A stretch of DNA of 64,000 nt from Gemmatimonadota bacterium (GCA_027307165.1 DAHUXM010000025.1:103735-167734), one strand, 5' to 3'. Shown: positions 1-7,984, numbered from the stretch's first letter. Notes: generated from the letters alone by a model not told the origin. A program made the numbers and translations.

Positions 1-129
1 CGCGTATCGGAAAGCGACGTTTTGTGGGATCCGGTCGTATCCATCGAGCCTCTTGGCGAGATGCGGACGTACGATCTGGAAGTCGAGGGCACGCACAACT
101 TCGTCGCGAACGACATAATCGTTCACAAC
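1..129 (+). other. C-terminal end of an intein inserted in DnaE
   Basis: The reading frame shows the two C-terminal splicing blocks of Hint-type inteins: block F (RTYDLEVEGTHNFVAND) and block G (IIVHN), with the His-Asn pair at 124-129. The +1 extein residue is Ser (AGC, 130-132), a valid splicing nucleophile. The upstream intein, including any homing endonuclease, lies outside the window. Insertion is immediately before the SHAVAY motif, four residues downstream of the cyanobacterial split DnaE intein site, which precedes CFNKSH. Confidence 0.9.
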
Positions 130-1344
130 AGCCATGCAGTTGCGTACTCGATCATCTCGTACCAGACGGCGTGGCTCAAGACGCACTTCCCCGCCGAGTT
201 CATGGCGGCGTTGTTGTCGTCGCAGATCGGGGATACGGATAGCGTCGTCAAGTACATCAACGAAGCGAGAGAGATCGAGCTCGAGGTACTTCCGCCGGAC
301 GTGAACGAGTCGAATTACAAGTTCACGGTGATTGCGGACAAGAAGATACGCTTCGGGCTCGGCGCGATTCGCAACGTCGGCAAGAGCGCGATCGAGTCCA
401 TTCTCGAAGCACGTAAAGCTGGGCCGTTCACTTCCCTGTTCGATCTGTGCAATCGCGTCGATCTGCGCATGTGCAACAAGCGCGTGCTGGAAGCGATGAT
501 CCACGCGGGCGCGCTCGATTCGCTCGGCGGCCACCGCTCGCAGCTCGTCGCGGCGCTCGATACCGCGATTCGCGAAGCATCTCTGGCGCAGGAAGACGTC
601 GCGAGCGGGCAGGTGTCGATGTTCGGTGACGCAATCGGCGCTACATCCAAGCCGGCGCATCAGACGACACTCCCGAACGTGGCTCCGTGGCCCGAGAGCG
701 AGCGACTCGCGAACGAGAAGGCGATACTCGGCTTCTACACGTCGGGGCATCCCCTGGAGCCGTTTCGCGCGGAATGCGAGCTGTTCTCGACGCATACCGT
801 CAGCGACCTGGGCGTGTGGACCGGTGAGTCGATGTCGTTGTGTTGCGTGATCACGACGATCAAGCGACAGACGAGCAAGAAGACGGGCGCGGAATTCGCA
901 CGTCTCACGATCGAGGATTTTTCGGGGTCGGCGGAAGTGCTCGTCTTTCCCGAAGCGTGGAGCGTGATTCACGACCAGGTGAAGGCAGACGTGCCGGTCG
1001 TGATGAAGGGTGGCTATTCGAGACGCGACGAGGGGGCGGACAACCCGACCTTCATCGTCGAGTCGGTGACCAAGCTTGCGGAGAAGCGGACCAACGGGCA
1101 GGTGGCGGTGGCGATCGATCTGGCGCCCGGGATGCCGCTGGATCCGACGGTGATGCGGGACGTGCAGGAAGTGGTGCACGCCCACCCCGGTACGGCTCCG
1201 CTGGAGCTGCGGTGGAGTGACGGCAACGGCGGCGCGGCCCGCTGGCGGTCGAGGTCGCTCAAGCTGTCAGCCGACGGCGTGGCCCTCAAGGAATTGAGAT
1301 CGCTGCTCGGAGACGAGTGCGTTTCGGTAGTTTTAGGGACATAG
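1..1344 (+). CDS. dnaE: DNA polymerase III subunit alpha, 3' part, with intein remnant at the window edge (partial)
   Basis: This is the C-terminal part of the replicative polymerase catalytic subunit; the frame is open to base 1, so the 5' part lies outside. Residues encoded by 1-129 are the C-terminal end of an intein. From 130 on the DnaE extein resumes with SHAVAYS and matches the conserved polymerase segment that follows FNK in DnaE (YQTAWLKTHFPAEFMAALL). The following helix-hairpin-helix region (RFGLGAIRNVGKSAIESIL) and an OB-fold domain (about 860-1075) are in family order. The extein part is 404 aa and ends in TAG at 1342-1344. accA follows after 9 bp, and its ribosome-binding site overlaps this stop codon, so the two are probably cotranscribed. 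Confidence 0.93.
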   Translation, partial: RVSESDVLWDPVVSIEPLGEMRTYDLEVEGTHNFVANDIIVHNSHAVAYSIISYQTAWLKTHFPAEFMAALLSSQIGDTDSVVKYINEAREIELEVLPPDVNESNYKFTVIADKKIRFGLGAIRNVGKSAIESILEARKAGPFTSLFDLCNRVDLRMCNKRVLEAMIHAGALDSLGGHRSQLVAALDTAIREASLAQEDVASGQVSMFGDAIGATSKPAHQTTLPNVAPWPESERLANEKAILGFYTSGHPLEPFRAECELFSTHTVSDLGVWTGESMSLCCVITTIKRQTSKKTGAEFARLTIEDFSGSAEVLVFPEAWSVIHDQVKADVPVVMKGGYSRRDEGADNPTFIVESVTKLAEKRTNGQVAVAIDLAPGMPLDPTVMRDVQEVVHAHPGTAPLELRWSDGNGGAARWRSRSLKLSADGVALKELRSLLGDECVSVVLGT

Positions 1345-1348
1345 GAGG
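1342..1348 (+). promoter_or_regulatory. Strong Shine-Dalgarno of accA overlapping the dnaE stop
   Basis: TAGGAGG at 1342-1348 includes the dnaE stop codon and ends 5 bp before the accA ATG at 1354. This fixes the accA start and suggests translational coupling. Confidence 0.8.
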
Positions 1349-1353
1349 CCCGA

Positions 1354-2325
1354 ATGGCGACTGCAGCAACGACCATGGATTTCGAGAAACCCATCGCGGA
1401 GCTCGAGCGCAAGATCGACGAGCTGAAGCACGCGCCGGGTGATCGTGCCGTGAACGTGGACGACGAGATCATCTCACTCGAGCGGAAGCTGAGCGAGCTA
1501 CGTGGTGACATATACAAGAATCTGACTCCGATTCAGCGCGTGCAGGTCGCGCGCAACGTTCGGCGTCCGTTCATGCTGGATTACGTCGCGCGCATCTTCA
1601 CCGACTTCGTCGAGCTGCACGGCGATCGTGCATTCCGCGACGACGCGGCAATCGTCGGTGGATGGGCACGCCTCGATGGCGAGACGGTGATGCTGGTGGG
1701 ACATCAGCGCGGGCATGACACCAAGGAAAATCTCCGGCGCAACTTCGGAATGCCGCATCCGGAGGGCTACCGAAAGGCGCTTCGCCTGATGAAGCTTGCG
1801 GAGAAGTTTCACGTTCCGGTCCTCACGTTCATCGATACGCCCGGTGCGTACCCGGGACTCGGCGCCGAAGAGCGCGGTCAGTCCGAGGCGATCGCGCGGA
1901 ATCTTCTGGAGATGAGCCAACTTCAGGTCCCGATCATCGCGACTGTGATAGGCGAGGGCGGCTCGGGCGGCGCGCTCGCGCTGGGTGTTGCCGACCGCGT
2001 GCTGATGATGGAGAACGCGGTCTACTCCGTCATCACTGTCGAAGGGTGTGCCGCGATTCTCTGGAAGGACGGCAAATCTCCGGAGATGCGCGACCGTGCG
2101 GCAAACGCGCTTCGCATCACGTCACCCGACCTGCTCGAGATGCGAGTGATCGACGAGATCGTGCCGGAGCCGGAAGGTGGGGCGCACGCCAATCACGAGG
2201 CCGCTGCGCGCTCGCTGGCCGAGGTGCTCAATACCAATCTGGAAGAGCTGCGCAAGCTGCGGCCCGAGCGGTTGGTCAGGCGACGCAGGCAGAAGTATCT
2301 GAGGATGGGACAGTGGGCAGAGTAG
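1354..2325 (+). CDS. accA: Acetyl-CoA carboxylase carboxyltransferase subunit alpha
   Basis: The product is the alpha subunit of the carboxyltransferase half of acetyl-CoA carboxylase, which moves CO2 from carboxybiotin to acetyl-CoA in the first committed step of fatty acid synthesis. At 323 aa it is the usual length. It opens with the family coiled-coil segment (IAELERKIDELK) and carries the crotonase-fold signatures GHQRGHDTKENLRRNFGMPHPEGYRKALRL (split here only by reading) and FIDTPGAYPG, followed by GEGGSGGALALGVADRV. The start has a strong ribosome-binding site. It lies between dnaE and a repeat-rich spacer before the ricT-like gene; accD and the biotin subunits are not in this window. 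Confidence 0.97.
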   Translation: MATAATTMDFEKPIAELERKIDELKHAPGDRAVNVDDEIISLERKLSELRGDIYKNLTPIQRVQVARNVRRPFMLDYVARIFTDFVELHGDRAFRDDAAIVGGWARLDGETVMLVGHQRGHDTKENLRRNFGMPHPEGYRKALRLMKLAEKFHVPVLTFIDTPGAYPGLGAEERGQSEAIARNLLEMSQLQVPIIATVIGEGGSGGALALGVADRVLMMENAVYSVITVEGCAAILWKDGKSPEMRDRAANALRITSPDLLEMRVIDEIVPEPEGGAHANHEAAARSLAEVLNTNLEELRKLRPERLVRRRRQKYLRMGQWAE

Positions 2326-2350
2326 TAGTTGAGCTTCGAGGCATAGTGTC

Positions 2351-2452
2351 GTCATTCCCGCGAAAGCGGGAATCCATCTGGTGCCGATCAACTTCCTGCA
2401 GTCATCGCGCTCAGAGATCGATAATATGGATTCCCGCTTTCGCGGGAATGAC
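2351..2452. repeat. REPIN/MITE-like 102-bp element, copy 1
   Basis: The ends form a perfect 27-bp inverted repeat, and each end is itself a hairpin ATTCCCGC-GAAA-GCGGGAAT with a GNRA-type loop. The roughly 48-bp interior is conserved in two other 102-bp copies at 32879-32980 and 60718-60819. It lies 25 bp after the accA stop. Confidence 0.85.
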
Positions 2453-2463
2453 GAGGGGCATGC

Positions 2464-2488
2464 GGATTCCCGCTTTCGCGGGAATGAC
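2464..2488. repeat. Half copy of the REPIN hairpin abutting the ricT start
   Basis: A single hairpin arm of the 102-bp element (GGATTCCCGC-TTTC-GCGGGAATGAC). It ends 11 bp before the ATG at 2500, where a ribosome-binding site would normally be. Confidence 0.8.
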
Positions 2489-2499
2489 GACGGGTCAGT

Positions 2500-3603
2500 A
2501 TGCATCTCATTGAAGTAGCGTTTCGCGGTAATCGGAAGGAGTTCTTCGGCTGGGATGGCGAGACTCCGCCTCCGCCGCGCGCAGCGATAATCGTCGAAGC
2601 GGATCGCGGTGAGGATCTGGGTACGGTGCACGCGATTGGCGAGCTCGCGGCGCAGCGCAATTCCGGTTGCGCGCACGGGTGCGGCGAGCCGGTACGGAAG
2701 GCGCTCCGCATTGCAACCAGGCGCGACGTTCGGCAGAGCGAGTCGCTTCAGAAGGCGAATGACGACGCACGACAGCGCGCCGCGGACAAGGTGCGCGCCG
2801 CGAATCTTCAGATGAAGATCTCGGACGCCGAGTGGCAGTGGGACAAAAAGAAGCTGACGCTGTATTTCACCGCCGAGAAGCGCGTCGATTTCCGAAATCT
2901 CGTGCGTGATCTGGCAGCGGCGTTCCGCACGCGCATCGAGCTCAAGCAGATCGGCGTGCGAGACGAGGCCAAGCGACTGGATGGCATTGGGCGCTGTGGC
3001 CGCCAGTATTGCTCGGCGGCATGGCTGCCCGAGCTTCGACCGGTGAACCTGGGCGTGGCGAAGGACCAGCGGCTATCGCTCAATCCGTCGCAGATATCGG
3101 GCGCGTGCGGACGGCTCATGTGCTGCCTGCGTTACGAGCACGAGTTCTATGTGGAGACGCGCCGACGCTTTCCGAAGGAAGGACGCATCGTCATGACGAC
3201 GGTGGGTGAGGAGAAGGTCCTGACCGTCGATCTGTTCCGCGAGGCCGTCACGCTGCGGAACGCGGAAGGTGCATTGCGGACGATTCCGCTGGAAGCGTTC
3301 AACGGTGAAGTCGCTGGTCGTCCGGCGCCAACGCCGCCACCGTGCGAGGACGACGCCGACGAGTCGTCGGAAGAGATCTCGCCGGAGCTGATGTACACGT
3401 CAGAATTTGCGATCCCGGAGCCCCGACTGGTCATTCTTACCGAAACCGTCGAGACCGAGGCAGCTCCACCCGCGCAGACGCGGAAGCCTGAGCGTCGGCG
3501 GCGCGGCCGCCGGGGCGGAAGCGGAAGCGGCGATGGTGGGGGCGCCAACGGCTCCGGTGGCTCCAGGCCGAACGACAGAAAGGGGCCAGTGAAGGAAGAC
3601 TGA
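2500..3603 (+). CDS. PSP1-domain protein, RicT/YaaT-like
   Basis: The 367-aa product has the PSP1 C-terminal domain at about residues 60-150 and the Cys-rich segment typical of RicT (YaaT). In Bacillus, RicT belongs to the Fe-S RicAFT complex that affects RNase Y processing and phosphorelay output. Visible signatures are GRCGRQYCSAAWL and CGRLMCCLRYEHE at about 165-215, giving closely spaced cysteines for cluster binding. An acidic linker and an Arg/Gly-rich tail (RRRRGRRGG...) follow and are probably disordered and RNA-binding. The ATG at 2500 has no clear Shine-Dalgarno, since a REPIN half copy occupies that position. Other members of the Ric complex are not seen nearby. Confidence 0.85.
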   Translation: MHLIEVAFRGNRKEFFGWDGETPPPPRAAIIVEADRGEDLGTVHAIGELAAQRNSGCAHGCGEPVRKALRIATRRDVRQSESLQKANDDARQRAADKVRAANLQMKISDAEWQWDKKKLTLYFTAEKRVDFRNLVRDLAAAFRTRIELKQIGVRDEAKRLDGIGRCGRQYCSAAWLPELRPVNLGVAKDQRLSLNPSQISGACGRLMCCLRYEHEFYVETRRRFPKEGRIVMTTVGEEKVLTVDLFREAVTLRNAEGALRTIPLEAFNGEVAGRPAPTPPPCEDDADESSEEISPELMYTSEFAIPEPRLVILTETVETEAAPPAQTRKPERRRRGRRGGSGSGDGGGANGSGGSRPNDRKGPVKED

Positions 3604-3631
3604 CCGGTCGAGCCACGGCTTTGACAGCTGT

Positions 3632-3637
3632 TATAAA
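3632..3637 (+). promoter_or_regulatory. Possible -10 box of a leaderless metG transcript
   Basis: TATAAA at 3632-3637 is followed by 7 nt and then the GTG at 3645, the spacing expected if transcription starts on the start codon. There is no good -35 at 17 bp and no Shine-Dalgarno. TTGACA at 3621 is only 5 bp away and cannot be its -35. Confidence 0.35.
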
Positions 3638-3644
3638 TTGCGAC

Positions 3645-5189
3645 GTGCCCAACAAGTACTACATCACCACAGCGATCGACTACGCCAACGGCGACCCGCA
3701 CCTGGGGCACGCCTTTGAGAAGATCGGCGCTGACGTCCTGGCCCGGTACCACCGTCTTCGTGGCGAGAAGGTGCTGTTCGTCACCGGGATGGACGAGCAT
3801 GGTCAGAAGGTCGCGCAGTCCGCGGCCAAGGAAGGCCGTACCCCTCAGGCACAGGTCGATGAGATCGCGCGCAGATTTCAGGAAGCATGGGCAGCGCTCG
3901 GCATCTCGTACGATCGCTTCGTGCGTACCACGAGCGAACAGCACAAGATCGGCGTCCGTGCGCTGATCGAGCGCATCTTCGAGCGTGCTCCGGACAACTT
4001 CTACACCAAGACGTACGCCGGATGGTATTGCGTCGGTTGCGAGGCGTTCAAGACCGAGGAAGAGATCGTCGACGGCAAGTGCGTGCTGCATGCGACGCGT
4101 ACGCTCGAGTGGGTCGAGGAACGCAACTGGTTCTTCCGGCTGAGCGCGTACACAGATCGACTGCGGACGTTGATTGCGAGCGGGAACTTTCTGCAGCCGC
4201 GAAGCCGCGCGAACGAGATACTGTCGCTGATAGACCAGGGGCTGGAGGATGTGTCCGCCAGTCGCGCACGCGAGGGATGGGGGATTCCCTTCCCTCGCGA
4301 CACGGGCGAGGGCGAGCCGCAGACGACGTACGTCTGGTTCGACGCGCTTCCGAACTACATCACGGCGGTGGGTTTCCCGGATACCAGCGGGGAGTTCGCG
4401 AAGTGGTGGCCGGTGGACGTGCATGTGATAGGCAAGGACATCACTCGCTTTCACGCGCTCATCTGGCCCGCGATGCTCATCGCGGCGGAGCTTCCGCTGC
4501 CAAAGCTGGTGTGGGCGCACGGCTTCGTCCTGCTTGGCGGCGACCGGTTCAGCAAGTCGGCCGGCGTCACGCTCGATCTGCAGGACGCGGTTGCGCGATT
4601 CGGCGCCGACCCGTTCCGGTACTTCCTGATGCGCGAAGTTCCGTTCGACGCCGACGGAAACTTTTCGTGGGAGCGATTCGAGGAGCGTTACAACGCCGAT
4701 CTCGCAAATGCGTGGGGCAATCTCGCCAGTCGCACGATCGCGATGATCGAGAAGTATCGCGGCGCGATCGTTCCGCCCGCGGAACCGAACGAGCTCGATG
4801 CAGTCGACGCAGCCGACATGGCCGCGTATGACGCTGCGATGCAGGACAATCTTCCCAATCGCGCGCTCGAGTACATCTGGGCAACGGTCGCCCGCGGTAA
4901 CGAATACGTGGACCGGCAGGCGCCGTGGAAGCTTGCGAAGGATCCGACAAGGCAGGACGAACTCGACGCCACACTGGCCGCGCTGGTGCGGCAATTGACG
5001 CGGCAGGCGATCGCGTTGTCGCCGTTCATGCCCGGGCGATGCGCGGAGCTCCTGTCACAGCTCGGCGCACCGGCGGATTTCCTCGCGACGCCCGGGAGAT
5101 TGGGCGATGGCGGCGTTACGACGTTCGATGTGACGGGCTGGCGCGTGGCGAAAGGCGCGTCGTTGTTTCCAAAACGGGAAATCGCGTAA
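3645..5189 (+). CDS. metG: Methionyl-tRNA synthetase
   Basis: This class I aminoacyl-tRNA synthetase charges tRNA-Met. The protein begins PNKYYITTAIDYANGDPHLGHA, with the HIGH-type motif HLGH. It has a zinc-knuckle-like CVGC...C segment at about 135-155, the WFDALPNYI and KDITRFHALIWPAML segments, and an FSKS version of the KMSKS loop (GDRFSKSAGV). An alpha-helical anticodon-binding domain follows. At 514 aa it lacks the C-terminal EMAPII-like domain. I chose GTG 3645 because family members start just before YYITT; TTG at 3621 is an alternative. The TAA stop (5187-5189) is the first bases of the downstream tandem repeat array. Confidence 0.95.
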   Translation: MPNKYYITTAIDYANGDPHLGHAFEKIGADVLARYHRLRGEKVLFVTGMDEHGQKVAQSAAKEGRTPQAQVDEIARRFQEAWAALGISYDRFVRTTSEQHKIGVRALIERIFERAPDNFYTKTYAGWYCVGCEAFKTEEEIVDGKCVLHATRTLEWVEERNWFFRLSAYTDRLRTLIASGNFLQPRSRANEILSLIDQGLEDVSASRAREGWGIPFPRDTGEGEPQTTYVWFDALPNYITAVGFPDTSGEFAKWWPVDVHVIGKDITRFHALIWPAMLIAAELPLPKLVWAHGFVLLGGDRFSKSAGVTLDLQDAVARFGADPFRYFLMREVPFDADGNFSWERFEERYNADLANAWGNLASRTIAMIEKYRGAIVPPAEPNELDAVDAADMAAYDAAMQDNLPNRALEYIWATVARGNEYVDRQAPWKLAKDPTRQDELDATLAALVRQLTRQAIALSPFMPGRCAELLSQLGAPADFLATPGRLGDGGVTTFDVTGWRVAKGASLFPKREIA

Positions 5190-5342
5190 ACGCCAACCAC
5201 GCGCCGCCGGATTGGTACGCATTCCGACGACGCCCAACCACGCGCCGGATTGGTGGTCGTGTGCGACGACGCTAAACCACGCGCCGAATTGGTGGTCGCA
5301 CCCGACGACGCTAAACCACGCGCCGAATTGGTGGTCCTGCGT
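5187..5342 (+). repeat. Tandem repeat A, 39-bp period, four copies
   Basis: Units begin near 5187, 5226, 5265 and 5304. The core is GACGACGCTAAACCACGCGC followed by CGAATTGGTGGTC. Each unit carries an ACCAC...GTGGT inverted repeat. Copy 1 is the most diverged and contains the metG stop codon. Copies of the same unit lie in reverse orientation at 5820-5885. Confidence 0.88.
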
Positions 5343-5580
5343 AGGGCCAGGCGCGGATTCTTCCGCGCCTGGCCCCGTTACGCGTAATCGGAATCGGATG
5401 CACCGAATATATCCGCGCCTGGCCCCGATAAATGCATTCGGAATCGGAAGTCGATGGGATGCATCCACGCCTGCCCCCGTTACGCACAATTGAAATTGGA
5501 TGTTCGCCCGATATTTCCGCGCGTCGCCCGTTACCCGCAATCGAATTCGGACGTCCGCCCGATATTATCGAACGTCGTCG
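5343..5580 (+). repeat. Tandem repeat B in reverse orientation, about 50-52-bp period, four copies
   Basis: The recurring landmark CCGTTA (or CCGATA) occurs at 5375, 5425, 5477 and 5528. It is preceded by CGCGCCTGGCCC-like sequence and followed by AATCGGAATCGGA-like sequence. The unit is the reverse complement of the 52-bp unit at 5650-5812. Confidence 0.8.
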
Positions 5581-5593
5581 TCGCGTTGTATGC

Positions 5594-5636
5594 CGTCATC
5601 CCGCCGAAGGCTGGTATCGGCGGACACGGCGTAACG
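5594..5636. repeat. Central palindromic segment of the array
   Basis: GTCATCCCGCCGAAGGCTGG followed by TATCGGCGG resembles a generic REP-type palindrome. It sits near the centre of the inverted array and separates the B repeats of opposite orientation. Confidence 0.45.
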
Positions 5637-5649
5637 CAGGGCAATCTTC

Positions 5650-5812
5650 GTTGCAGGGATCCGATTTCGATCGCGCGTAACGGGGTCAGGCGCGGATGCA
5701 TCCGATCGATATCCAATTTCGATTACGCGTAACGGGGCCAGGCGCGGATGCATCCGGCGGATATCCAATTTCGATTGCGCGTAACGGGGCCAGGCGCGGA
5801 AGAATCCGCGCC
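5650..5812 (-). repeat. Tandem repeat B, 52-bp period, three copies
   Basis: GCGTAACGGGG(C/T)CAGGCGCGGA recurs with GCGT ending at 5678, 5730 and 5782, an exact 52-bp period. ATGCATCCG and ATATCCAATTTCGATT follow in the first two copies. Confidence 0.85.
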
Positions 5813-5819
5813 CTACGCA

Positions 5820-5885
5820 GGACCACCAATTCGGCGCGTGGTTTAGCGTCGTCGGAAACGCGCACCAATCCGGCGGCGCGATGGC
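5820..5885 (-). repeat. Repeat A in reverse orientation, two copies, closing the inverted array
   Basis: 5820-5853 is the exact reverse complement of the A core. 5853-5885 is a diverged copy with the CACCAATCCGGCGGCGCG variant that matches the outermost left copy at 5187-5222. The two ends of the region are therefore symmetrical. It stops about 4 bp from the S9 peptidase stop codon. Confidence 0.82.
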
Positions 5886-5889
5886 ATCA

Positions 5890-7983
5890 TTATCGTAAAT
5901 ACCGTTCCAGGAACGCCGCCGTCGCTTCGTACGATTGAATCCAGTGCGAATGCAATAACCATTCGTGCGTTTCGTCGGGGTAGATGAGCGTTTCGACGTG
6001 TACACCGCGATTACGCAGGTCCTCCGTCAGCTGCACGGTCTGCCTGAAGTCCACGTTGCGGTCGTCATCGCCCTGAATCAGCAGCACTGGCGCGCGCCAG
6101 TGCGACAGATCGCTCATGGGCGACGACGCGTACGCGAGGCGACGTGCCTTCATCTCGGCGTCCTCGTCCCACGTGTCCTCCATCCTGCTCCACTCGAGAT
6201 TCCAGTCGTGCACGCCGGCGAAATCCACGCCGACCTTGTAGTCGGCCGGATCCCGCGCGAGCGACAGCGCTGTCATGTAACCGCCGTACGAGCCTCCCCA
6301 AACGCCGATCCGCGCGGGATCGACTTCGCGGCGCGCACGTAGATAGTGCGCTGCGGCGATTGCGTCGCGCGCCTCGGCGCCGCCACCCGGGCCGTAGTCG
6401 AGCGCTTCGCGGAAGTCGAGTCCGTAGCCGATCCCGCTCCGGTAGTTCACCGACAGTACGACGTAGCCCCGACTCGCGAGATACTGATTGAGTCCGTACG
6501 CGTTGTGGTAATAGCCCATCGGATTGAAGCCAAGCAGCATCTGGCGCTGCGAACCGCCGTGGTAGAAGACCACGGCCGGATGTCGCTTTCCGTCGCGTGC
6601 GGCAAACGGGAGAAAGAGCTGTCCGTGCAACAGCAGACCATCGGTGGATCGGAATGTGACCTGCTGTGGAGTCACGAGCTGCGCCGAGGGAAAATCGGCT
6701 GGGATTGCGGTTGGAGCGAGATCAGCGATGGTGCCACGTTCCAGCAACATCGCCGGCCGGGCTGGCGTCGTCGCACCGGAGTGAAGCAGCGCAACACCGC
6801 CCTGCACAGCCGCCGGCCCCCACTCGATGCCGTCGCCCGACGTCAGGGGTGTCGGCGCTCCACCGCTCGCAGGCACCGACCAGATGTGCAACAGGTCGAT
6901 CCTGTTGCCTTCATTCGCCGCGTAGAGGATGCTGCGGCCATCGATTCCGGCCGTCGCCGACACTATCTCGCGCTCGCCAGTCGTGAGCGCTGCCGGTGCC
7001 GCAGACGTGGAACTGGCCAATACCGAGTAGAGTCTGTTCCAGCCTCCGGACTCCCATGGGAACGCGATGCGATTGTCTCCGGTCCAGACGATCTGATCGC
7101 GTGAGTCGGTGGGACGGAACATGCTCCCTGCCCCGGATGCTGCACGCCAGAGCACGCGCGCTGTGCCCGTCGCTGGATCAGCAACGAGAATTGACCACGG
7201 CTGCCCGGCACGCCTGAGCGCGTGCTGGGGCTGCCGCGTGAGTGTCGGTTGCCTTACGAATGCGACAGAGCGACCGTCCGGCGACCAGACGGGATAGCCG
7301 TCATCGTCCACCGACGGATCCATGTACCGGAGCGTCGAATCCCGCACGTTGAATACGCCGATGAACGAGTGATCGACACGAGTGCTCGTGAATGCGATCG
7401 CCGAACCGTCGGGCGACCATCTGACGTTTCCGTCGTGGCCGCGCCCGACGAACAGGCGTCTTTCGTGGGCGCCGCTGTCGAGCGCGACCGTGTAAATCAC
7501 CCCGCCCCGCGTAAAGGCCACGATCTTCCCATCCGGCGACGGCTCCGGTGACGCTCCCTCGGCGAGCGAACGCGGTGCGCCGCCGTCGATGCGAGCGAGC
7601 ATCACGAGCTGGCTCCGGCCTTTGGCGTCGAGCGCTGGATTGGGATACTCACCGCGGTCGTTCCTGCCCGATCCGCGTACGAACACCACGGCGCTCCCGT
7701 CAGCGAGCCAGCGTGGCGAGCTCATTTCCCAGCCGTCGTCGGCCGTGTATGGCGTGATCGCACGCGCTCGCCAGTCCGGTGCGCGCGCGATCCAGAGATT
7801 CTGGGGGCCCGCCTGATCGAAGACCCAGGCGACTGCATCTCCATGCGGCGACGCAACCAGATCCGTCGGGAACGGCGCGCTCAGAATCTGAGGGATGGTG
7901 AACGACGGAGTGGTTGTCTGGGCATCGAGAACGGACGCTGCGAGAGACGCGAACGCCAGGAAGACAAGTGAACGATTGCGCAT
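5890..7983 (-). CDS. Secreted S9-family (prolyl oligopeptidase/DPP-like) peptidase
   Basis: This 697-aa serine peptidase probably acts in the periplasm or envelope on short peptides. A signal peptide (RNRSLVFLAFASLAASVLDA) is followed by a WD40-like beta-propeller of PD40 repeats (for example WSPDGSAIAFTS and WSPDGRSVAFVR). A C-terminal alpha/beta-hydrolase domain carries the catalytic triad: Ser565 in GGSYGG, Asp641 in QGDDDRNV and His673 in DETHEW. The ATG at 7981-7983 lies 1 bp after the TGA of the beta-lactamase-like gene, so the two are translationally coupled. A start at 8016 would overlap that gene and precede the signal peptide, so I rejected it. Confidence 0.93.
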   Translation of the reverse strand: MRNRSLVFLAFASLAASVLDAQTTTPSFTIPQILSAPFPTDLVASPHGDAVAWVFDQAGPQNLWIARAPDWRARAITPYTADDGWEMSSPRWLADGSAVVFVRGSGRNDRGEYPNPALDAKGRSQLVMLARIDGGAPRSLAEGASPEPSPDGKIVAFTRGGVIYTVALDSGAHERRLFVGRGHDGNVRWSPDGSAIAFTSTRVDHSFIGVFNVRDSTLRYMDPSVDDDGYPVWSPDGRSVAFVRQPTLTRQPQHALRRAGQPWSILVADPATGTARVLWRAASGAGSMFRPTDSRDQIVWTGDNRIAFPWESGGWNRLYSVLASSTSAAPAALTTGEREIVSATAGIDGRSILYAANEGNRIDLLHIWSVPASGGAPTPLTSGDGIEWGPAAVQGGVALLHSGATTPARPAMLLERGTIADLAPTAIPADFPSAQLVTPQQVTFRSTDGLLLHGQLFLPFAARDGKRHPAVVFYHGGSQRQMLLGFNPMGYYHNAYGLNQYLASRGYVVLSVNYRSGIGYGLDFREALDYGPGGGAEARDAIAAAHYLRARREVDPARIGVWGGSYGGYMTALSLARDPADYKVGVDFAGVHDWNLEWSRMEDTWDEDAEMKARRLAYASSPMSDLSHWRAPVLLIQGDDDRNVDFRQTVQLTEDLRNRGVHVETLIYPDETHEWLLHSHWIQSYEATAAFLERYLR

Positions 7984-7984
7984 G

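Noticed and set aside
3621..3637. TTGACA plus TATAAA as a full sigma-70 promoter for metG
   Set aside because: The two boxes are only 5 bp apart; 16-18 bp would be required.
3147..4994. Long open frame antisense to ricT and metG
   Set aside because: It lies opposite two well-recognised genes, has biased composition and no family motifs. It is a by-product of GC-rich codon use.
5212..5493. Protein-coding gene with repeated TTLNHAPNWWS peptide
   Set aside because: It is the translation of the 39-bp DNA repeat (a multiple of 3). A similar frame appears on the opposite strand in the reverse repeats, and there is no ribosome-binding site.
5187..5885. CRISPR array
   Set aside because: Units have no unique spacers, the periods are 39 and about 51-52 bp, and orientation flips in the middle. 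No cas genes are nearby.
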